This document shows positions 55,690-64,000 of a stretch of DNA of 64,000 bases, one piece after another. How positions within the stretch are numbered: the first letter of the stretch is position 1; every line of letters begins with the position of its first letter. The notes beneath the pieces were generated by a model that ran no database searches, was not told the origin of the DNA, and worked only from the letters and a program-made list of their open reading frames with translations. Origin of the DNA: Manis javanica (lineage: Eukaryota > Chordata > Mammalia > Pholidota > Manidae); assembly GCF_040802235.1 (NCBI RefSeq), contig NC_133172.1, positions 27,919,738 through 27,983,737 on the forward strand, in the 5' to 3' direction. Both the position numbers and the translations under genes were made by a program.

Positions 55690-58600
55690 TACCCTTGAGT
55701 TTTGGTAACAACAAATATGAAGCCTGCAATGGCAATAAGTACAAATCTATTGATAATCACCCTTAATCAGAAGACATAGAGTCACTGAATGGATAAAAAA
55801 ACAAAGACCATCTATATAATGCCTACAAGAGACTCACTTCAAACCCAAAGACATTCAGAGACTGTAAGTGAAGGGATGGAAAAAGACATTTCATGCAACA
55901 AATAGGGAGAAAAAAGCAGGAGTTGCAGTACATGTATCATACAAAATAGACTTCAAAACAAAGAAAGTCACAAGAGACAAAGAAGAACATTACCTAATGA
56001 TAAAGGGGTCAGTCCAAGAAGAGGATATAACCATTATAAATATCTATGCACCCAACACAGATACACCTACATAATTGAAACAAATACAAACAGAATTAAA
56101 GAGGGAAATAGAATGCAACATATTCATTTTAGGAGACTTTAGCACTCCACTCACACAAAAAAACAGATCAACAAGACAGAAAATAAGTAAGGAGACAGAG
56201 GCACTGAACAACACAGTAGAACAGATGGATCTAACACATATCTTCAGAACAGTCCACCCAAAAGCAGCAGGATACACATTCTTCTCAAGTGCACATGGAA
56301 CATCTTCAAGAATAGATCATATACTAGGCCACAGAGAGAGCCTCAGTAAATTCAAAAACATTAAAATTATATCAACCAGACAAAAAATTCTCAGACCACA
56401 AATGTTTGAAACTAGGAATAAATTATGCAAAGAAAATGAAAAACTCCACAAACATATGGAGGTTTCACAACATGCTCCTGAATAACCAATGGATCAATGA
56501 CTAAATAAAAAGAGATCAAGCAATATATGGAGAGAAATGACAACAGTAATTTAACACTGCAAAATTGGTGGGATGCAGCAAAGATTGTACTAACAGGGAG
56601 GTATATTGCAATACAGGCCTACCTCAGGAAAGAAGAACAATCCCATATGAACAGTCTAAACTCCCAATTAATGAAACTAGAAAAAGAAGAACAAATGATG
56701 CCCAAAGTCAGTAGAAGGGACATAATAAAAATTAGATCAGAAATAAATAAAATTGAGAATAATAAAACAATAGAAAGAATAAATGAAAGCTAGACCTGGT
56801 TCCTTGAGAAAATAAACAAAAATAGATAAACCCATTGCCAGATTAATCAAGAAAAAAAGAGAGTCTATGCACACAAACAGAATCAGAAATGAGAAATGAA
56901 AAACCACTATGGACACCACAGAAATACAAAGAACTATGAGAGAATACTATTAAAAATTATATGCTAACAAACCGGATAACCTTGAAGGAATGGACAACTT
57001 TCTAGGAGAATGCAACCTTCCAAGGCTGACCCAGGTAGAAAGAGAAAATCTGAACAGACCAATTTCCAGCAATGAAATTGAATTGGTTAACAAAAAACTA
57101 CCTGAGAACAAAACACCTGTACCAGATAGCATCACCACTGAATTTTATGAAACATTTACTGAAGACTTTATACCCATCCTCCTTAAAGTTTTCCAAACAG
57201 TAGAAGAGGAGGGAATACTTCCAAACTCATACTATGAGGACAGCATCATTCTAATACCAAAACCAGGCAAAGACACCACAAAAAAGAAAATTACAGACCA
57301 ACACCTCTGATGAACAAAGATGCAAAAGCCCTTAACAAAATACTAGCAAATTGAATTTAAAAATACATTGAAAAGATCATCCATCATGATCAAGTAGGAT
57401 TTATTCCAGGGGTGCATGGATGGTACAGTATTAGAAAATCCATCAACGTCATCTACCACATCAACAAAAAGAAGGAAAAAAACCACATCATCTAATGGGG
57501 TATGTGGTGGGGACTTGATAATAGTCAGAGTCCAGTAACCATAATGTTGCTAATGTAATTGTATATTAATGATACCAAAACAAAAAACAAAAACTGAAAA
57601 AGAATACATGATCATCTCCATTGATGCAGAAAATGCATTCGACAAAATTCAACATCCATTCATGATAAAAACTCTCAACAAAATGGGTATAGAGGGCAAG
57701 TACCTCAACATAATAAAGGTCATATATGACAAACCGACCTCATACTTGACAGCGAGAAGCTGCAAGCTTTTCCATTAAGATTGGGAACAAGACAAGGATG
57801 ACCACTTTCCCCACTTGTATTCAACTTAGTACTGGAGGTCCTAGCCATGACAGAAAACACAAAGAAATAAAAGCCATCCAGATTGGTAAAGAAGTTAAAC
57901 TGCCACTGTTTGCAGATGACATGATATTGAACATAAAAACCCCTAAAGAATTCACCCCAAAAGTACTAGATCTAATATCTTAATTCAGTAAAGTTGCAGG
58001 ATACAAAGTTAATACACAGTAATCTGTTGCATTCCTATACAGTAATGATGAACTAGATGAAAGAGAAATCAGGAAAACAATTCCATTCACAATTCCATCA
58101 AAAAGAATAAAATACTTAGGAATAAACCTAACCAAGGAAGTGAAGACCTATACTCTGAAAACTACATGACACGCATGAGAGAAATTAAAGAAGATACCAA
58201 TAAATGGATATACATACTGTGCCCATGGGTAGGAAGAATGAGTATTGTCAAAATGGCCATCCTGCCTAAAGCAATCTACAGATTCAATGCAATCTTTATC
58301 AAAATTCCAACAGCATTCTTCAATGAACTAGAGAAAATAGTTCTAAAATTCATTTGGAACCACAAAAGACCCCAAACAGCCAAAGCAATCCTGAGAAGGA
58401 AGAAAAACCCTGGGGGATTATGTTCCCCAACTTCAAGCTCTACTACAAAGCCACAATAACCAGGACAATTTCGTATTAGCACAAGAACAGACCCATGGAT
58501 CAATGGAACAGACTACAGAGTCCAGAAATAAACCCAAGCATGTATGGCCAACTAATGTTCAATAAAGGAGCCATGGACATACAATGGGGAAATGACAGCC

Positions 58601-59960
58601 TCTTCAACAATGGGTATTGGCCAAACTGGACAGATACATGTTAGAGAACAAAACTGGATTATTGTCTAACCCCATACACAAAAGTACCCTTGAAATGGAT
58701 CAAAGACCTGAATGTAAGTCATGAAGCCATAAAACTCTTTGAAGAAAACATAGGCAAAAATCTCTTGAATATAAACATGAGCAAATTTTTTCTTGAACGC
58801 ATCTCCTTGGGCAAGGGAAACAAAAGCAAAACTGAACAAGTGGCACTACATCAAGCTGAAAAGCTTCTGTACAGCAAAAGACAGTATCAGCAGAACAAAA
58901 AGGCATCCTACAGTATGGGAGAATATATTTGTAAATGACATATCTGACAAGGGGTTAACATCCAAAATATATAAAGTACTCACATGCTTCAATACACAAA
59001 AAGCAAATAACCTGATAAAAAATGGGCAGAGGATATGAACAGGCAATTTTCCAAAGAAGAAATTCAGATGGCCAATAGGAACATGAAAAGATGCTCCACA
59101 TTGCTAATTATCATGGAAATGTAAATTAAAAGTACAATGAGTTATCATGTCCTACCTGTTAGGATGGCCAGCATTGAAAAAACTAAAAACAACAAATGCT
59201 GGCAAGGATGTTGATAAAGGGGAACTCTCCTGTACTGCTGGCAGAAATGTAAACTCGTTTATCTGTTGTGGAAAGCAGTATGGAGGTTCTTCAAAAAACT
59301 AAAAATCGAAACATCATTTGACCTAGGTATTCCACTCCTAGGAATTTACCCAAAGAATACAAGTTCTCAGATTCAAAAAGACATATACAGCTCTATGTTT
59401 ATTACAGGGCTGTTTACAATAGCCAAGATTTGGAAGCAACCTCAGAGTCCATCAGTAGATGAATGAATAAAGAAGATGTGGTACATATACACAATGAAAT
59501 ATTATTCATCCATAAGAAGAAAACAATGAGAATGGAGCTAGAGTGTACTATGTTCAGTGAAATAAGCCAGGTGGAGAAAGACAACTACAAAATGATTTCA
59601 CTCATCTTTAGAGTATAACAACAAAGCTAAAACTGAAGGAACAAAACAACAGCTGACTCATAGAACCCAAGAATGAACCAGCAGTTACCAAAGGGAAAGG
59701 GGTTGGGGAGGGTGCATGGGAAGGGAGGGGGAAGAGGATTAAGAGATATTATGTTATTGCACATAATATAGGGGGGGCACAGGGAAGGACGTATAGCACA
59801 GAGAAGACAAGTAATGACTCTATAACATCTTACTATGCTGATGGACAGTGACTGTAATGAGGTGTGAACTGGAGACTTGATAATAGGGGGGAATGTAGTA
59901 ACCACAATGTTGCTTGTGTGAAACCTGAGCATAAGATTGTATATCAATGATACCTTAATA
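55690..59960 (+). mobile_element. 4.3-kb L1, most of ORF2 and 3' UTR
   Basis: Plus strand. Endonuclease (55868-56485, with INIYAPN and SSAHGTSSRIDHILG stretches), RT (56990-57780), C-terminal part (58166-59040) and 3' UTR to the A tail at 59940-59970. Frames are broken by many small changes. The RT YADD-type site reads FADDM at about 57908-57922. It is 5'-truncated: ORF1 is absent. Confidence 0.88.
57490..57592 (+). mobile_element. Tiny L1 3'-terminal insertion inside ORF2
   Basis: About 90 bases matching the very end of an L1 3' UTR (compare 38315-38405: ATGGGGT...ATTAATGATACCAAAAC) interrupt the RT sequence of the L1 above. The flanks AAAAAACCACATCATC and GAAAAAGAATACATGATCATC look like a diverged target-site duplication. 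Confidence 0.75.
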
Positions 59961-59969
59961 AAAAAAATA

Positions 59970-61270
59970 TTTCTTGCAAGGCCAGTTTGGTGGTGATGAA
60001 CTCCTTCAGCTTTTGCTTGTCTGGGGATTTCTTTATGTCACCTTCAATGTTGAATGATAATCTTGCCAAGTAGCACATCCTTGGTTTTGTTTTCCTTTCG
60101 TCACTTTGAATATATTATTCCATTCCTGTCTAGTCTGCAAAATTACTGCTGAGAATACAGATGACAGACTTATGGGGTTTCCCTTATATGTAAAAAATTG
60201 CTTTTGTCCTACTACATTTTTAAGATTAGTTCTTTATCTCTAAGTTTTTATATTTTATTTATAATGTGTCTTTGTGTACATCTCTTTGAATTCATCTTTT
60301 TTGGAATTCTCTCTGCTTCTTGGACCTGGATATCTGTTGCATTCCCTAGATTATGGAAGTTTTCAACTATTATTTCATCAAATAAATTTTCTGCCCCATT
60401 CTTTCTCTCTCTCTCTCTCTTCTTTCTGAGGCCTCTAAAATGCAAATGTTAGCATGCTTGATATTGTCATAGAGGCCCTTAAATTATTTACATTTTTAAA
60501 AATTCTTTTTTCTTTTTGCTCTTCAGTTTGAGTGATTTCCACTATCCTGCCCTTCAGATCTTTGATCTGTCTTCTCTATTATATAATCTGCTGTTGATTT
60601 CTTAGTGTAGTATTCACTTCTGTTATTTTATTCTTCAGCTATGTGTGGTACTTTTTTATATTTTTCTATCAGGGTGCTGATGTTATCACTGTGTTCATCT
60701 AATTTCCTTCTGAGTTTAGAAAGCATTGTTATGACCATTAATTTGAACTATTTTTTGGGTGTAGATTGCTTGTCTCCATTTTGTTTAACTCTTTTTCTGA
60801 TGTATTGTCTTGTTCTTTCATTTACAACATATTCCTATGATTCCTCATTTTGCTTACCTCTCTTTTTGTTTCTATGCATTAGATAGTTCAGGTGTGTTTC
60901 CCCGTCTTAAAGGAGTGGCCTTATGTAAGAGACATCTGTTGGGTTCAGAAGGACAGTCTACTCTGGCCATCAATGCCAGGTGCTCTAGTGGTGTCTCCTG
61001 TGTGAGCTGCTTGCACCCTTCTAATGTAGCCAGGAATGCTGCCTCACTGAATGACTTCAAGTCCTGGATGAAACCGTTGCAGGCACGCTTGTGATAAGAT
61101 TCCAAAATGGTACCCCCCATTGCCAGGATCAGCAGAGCAGAATGAAGTAGCAGCAATGGCTCCCGCCAGTGTCCCAGATACTGGGGAAAGGCCCAGTTGC
61201 CTCCTGCTTCTCCAGCTGGTGCTCCAAGATTAGTGTGTCTCCTTCACCTATGGTATACACATCTTTTTTC
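59970..61270 (-). mobile_element. Old L1 5' half / HAL1-like
   Basis: Minus-strand equivalent of 52480-53000: CTTGCAAGGCCAGTTTGGTGGTGATGA-type segment split here as TTGCAAGGCCAGTTTGGTGG and what follows. From about 60900 the likeness to L1 is weak. Confidence 0.6.
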
Positions 61271-61282
61271 CCCAGTGATTGA

Positions 61283-64000
61283 TCAATTTTATTTTATTTT
61301 TTTATTAAAGTATCATTGATATACAATCTTATGATCATCTCACATTAACAACACTTTGGTTCCATCATTCACACATATTATCAAGTCTTCTCCCCTCTAT
61401 TGCAATCACTGTCTATCAGCATAGTAAAATGCTATAGAGTCATTAGTTGTCTTTGAGCTGTACTGCTTTCTCCGTGACCTGCAAATTATAGTGCCCCTTA
61501 ATCCCCTTCTCCCTCCCCACCCTCCTTCCACAATCCCTCCCCTTCAATAACCACTAGTCCCTTCTCAGCATCTGTGAGTCTACTGCTATTTTGTTCCTTC
61601 AGTTTTGCTTTTTTTTATACTCCACAAATGAGTGAAGTCATTTGGAACTTGTCTTTTTCCACCTGGCTTATTTCACTAAGCATAATACCCTCTAGATCCA
61701 CCATGTTGTTGCAAATGGTAGGGTTTCTTTTCTTTTCAGGTCTGAATAATATTCCATTGTGTATATATACCACATCTTCTTTATCCATTCATCTATTGAT
61801 GGACACAGGTTGCTTCTATATCTTCACTGTTGTAAATAGTGCAGCAATAAACATAGGGGTGTATAAGTCTTTTCAAATCAGGGGACTTGTTTTCTTTGGG
61901 TAAATTCCTAGGAGTGGAATGATGAGTCAAATGCTATTTCTATTTTTAGCTTTTTAAGGAACCTCTTTATTACTTTCCACAATGATTGAACCAATTTACA
62001 TTCCCACCAACAGTGTAGGAGGGTTTCCCTTTCTCCACATTCTTGCCAGCATTTGTTGCTTCTTGTCTTATAGATGTTGGCCATCCTAACTAGTGTGAGG
62101 TGATATATCAGTGTGATTTTAATTTAGATTTCCCTGATTATTAGTAATGTGGAGTACCTTTTCACGTGCCTGTTGGTCATCCGTATTACTTCTTTGGAGA
62201 TGTATCTCTTCAGATCCTCCACCAATTTTTTAATCAGGTTATTTGCTTTCTGGGTGTTGAGGTGTGTGAGCTCTGTCTACATTTTGGATGTTAACTCCTT
62301 ATTGGATAATCATTTATGAGTATATTCTGTCAAACAGTAGGATGCCTTTTGGTTCTACTGATGGTGTCCTTTGCTGTACAGAAGCTTTTTAGTTTGATGT
62401 TGTCCCACTTGTTCATTTTTTGTTTCCCTTTCCCGAGGAGATGTGATCAGGAAAAAGCTGCTCATGTTTATATTCAAGAGAGTTTTGCCTATGTTTTCTT
62501 CTAAGAGTTTTATGATTTCATGACTTACATTCATGAATCCATTTTGATCCATTTTGAGTTTACTTTTGTATATGAGTTAGCAATAATCCAGTTTCATTTT
62601 CTTGTTGTTTTGCCAACCCAGTTTTTGAAGAGGTTGTCTTTCCCCATTGTATATTCATGACTCCTTTACTGTATATTAATTGACCATGTATGTTTGGGTT
62701 TATATCTGTGATCTATATTATGTTCCATTGATCTGAAGGCTTGTTCTTGTGCCAATTCTAAATTGTTTTGATTACTGTGGCTTTGTAGTAGAGCTTGAAA
62801 TTATGGAGCATAATCCCCCAGCTTTGTTCTTCTTTCTCAGGGTTGCTTTGGCTATTCAGGATCTTTTTTGGTTCCATATGAATTTGTGAACTATTAGTTC
62901 TAGTTCCTTGAAGAATGTTGTTGGTATTTTGATAGCGACTGCATTGAATGTGTAGATTGCTTTAGGCAGGATGGCCATTTTGACAATATTAATTCTTCCT
63001 ATCCATAAGTATGGGATAGATTTCCATTTGTTGCTGTTTTCTTTAATTTCTCTCATGAGTGTCTTGTAGTTTTCAGAGTATAGTTCTTCCTCCTCCTTGG
63101 TTAGGTTTGCTCGGTATTTTAACCTTTTTATACAATTGTAAATGGAGTTGTTTTCCTGATTTCTCTTTCTAATTCATTCTCAGTATATAGGAATGCAACA
63201 GTTTTCTGTGTATTCATTTTGTCTTCTGCAACTTTGCTAAATTCAGTTATTAGCTCTAATAGCTTTTAGTGGAGTCTTTAGGATTTACTGTGTATAATGT
63301 CATGTTGTCTGCAAAGTGACAGTTTAAATTCTTCCTTACCAGTATGGGTGCCTTTAATTTCTTTTGTTGTCTGATTGCTGTAGCTAGGACCCTCATTACT
63401 ATGTTGAATAAAAGTGATGAGTGGGCATCCTTGCCATGTTCCCGATCTTAGAGGAAAAGCTTTTAGCTTTTCTCTATTAAGTATGATGTTGGCTGAGGGT
63501 TTGTCATATGTGGCCTTTATTAGGTTGAGGTACTTATACGCTATACTCATTTTGTTGACAGTTTTTATCATGAATGGATGTTGAATTTTTTGAAATGCTT
63601 TTTCAGTATCTCTTGAGATGGTCATGTGGTTTTTGTCCTTTTTGTTGATGTGGAGTATGATATTGATTGACTTTTAAATAATGTACCATCCTTGCATCCC
63701 TTAAATAAATCCCACTTAGCCATGATGGATGATATTTTGATGTATTTTTTAATTCAATTTGTGAATATTTTGTTGAGTATTTTTGTATCTATGTGTGGTC
63801 TCTAATTTTCTTCTTTTGTGGTGTCTTTGTTTTTGGTATTAGAGTAATGTGGGCCTCAAATAATGAATTTGGAAGTATTCCTTCCTCCTCTGCTATTTGG
63901 AATATTTTAAGAAGGATGAGTATTAGCTCTTCTTTAAATGTTTGATAAAATTCAGCCATGAAGCCAACTCAGCTGGTGTTTGGATCTTAGGTGGTTTTTT
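61283..64000 (-). mobile_element. L1, 3' UTR and ORF2, running off the window
   Basis: A T-rich start at 61283-61310, 3' UTR, then ORF2 C-terminus (62355-62552), thumb (62856-63056) and RT (63278-63625) on the minus strand. The 5' part lies outside. Confidence 0.85.

Noticed and set aside
54541-59960. Single L1 with twin-priming inversion
   Set aside because: The inverted part repeats sequence also present in the direct part, whereas twin priming gives adjacent, non-overlapping parts. Two insertions are more likely.
1-64000. CRISPR arrays, operons, bacterial or phage genes
   Set aside because: The repeats are mammalian retroelements and microsatellites; nothing of prokaryotic kind was seen.

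Overview
This window is nuclear DNA from a placental mammal. Four things support this: a CpG-island promoter with a spliced coding exon, many LINE-1 (L1) copies on both strands, a U6 retropseudogene, and a dense stack of class I endogenous retroviruses (ERVs). The young L1 3' ends (38200-38440, 59740-59950) resemble pangolin L1 as I remember it; the species call is therefore tentative. The only host coding sequence I can defend is exon 1 of C16orf87 (UPF0547 family) on the minus strand at 2798-2833. From memory of human synteny, the window would cover the end of C16orf87 intron 1, its promoter, and part of the C16orf87-GPT2 intergenic interval.

Layout. 1-2350: intron 1 with old L1. 2350-3250: CpG island and exon 1. 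3356-36676: a 33-kb nest of retroviral insertions enclosed by one exact 5-bp target-site duplication (TSD), GTTAG. 36677-64000: L1 on L1 in both orientations, a U6-L1 chimera at 40194-40660, one unclassified retroposon with an 18-bp TSD (38647-39352), and one ancient LTR-like repeat (about 53740-54540).

The nest, letters mine. G (+) is outermost, a tRNA-Phe-primed ERV with LTRs at 3361-3661 and 36369-36671. F (+), a non-coding ERV, lies inside G. B (-), a tRNA-Pro-primed ERV spanning 6253-33092, lies inside F. B was hit by C (-, 7025-12168, in env), A (-, 13942-21110, in integrase), H (+, 21582-23638, in pol), E (-, 24010-29706, in RNase H) and a solo LTR (30579-30931, in gag). E contains the remains of D (-, from 24505). 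Two more solo LTRs sit in F (33471-33926, 34638-35124). TSDs for G, A, C, E and two solo LTRs are exact, so the order can be read from the sequence.

Every retroviral gene seen is broken. C, D and F share an AT-rich, stop-rich segment of about 3 kb where gag-pol-env should be, but C and D carry different LTRs. They look like a non-autonomous mosaic family, the strongest candidate here for something not yet described. No working multi-gene system, CRISPR array or intact retroviral gene was found.
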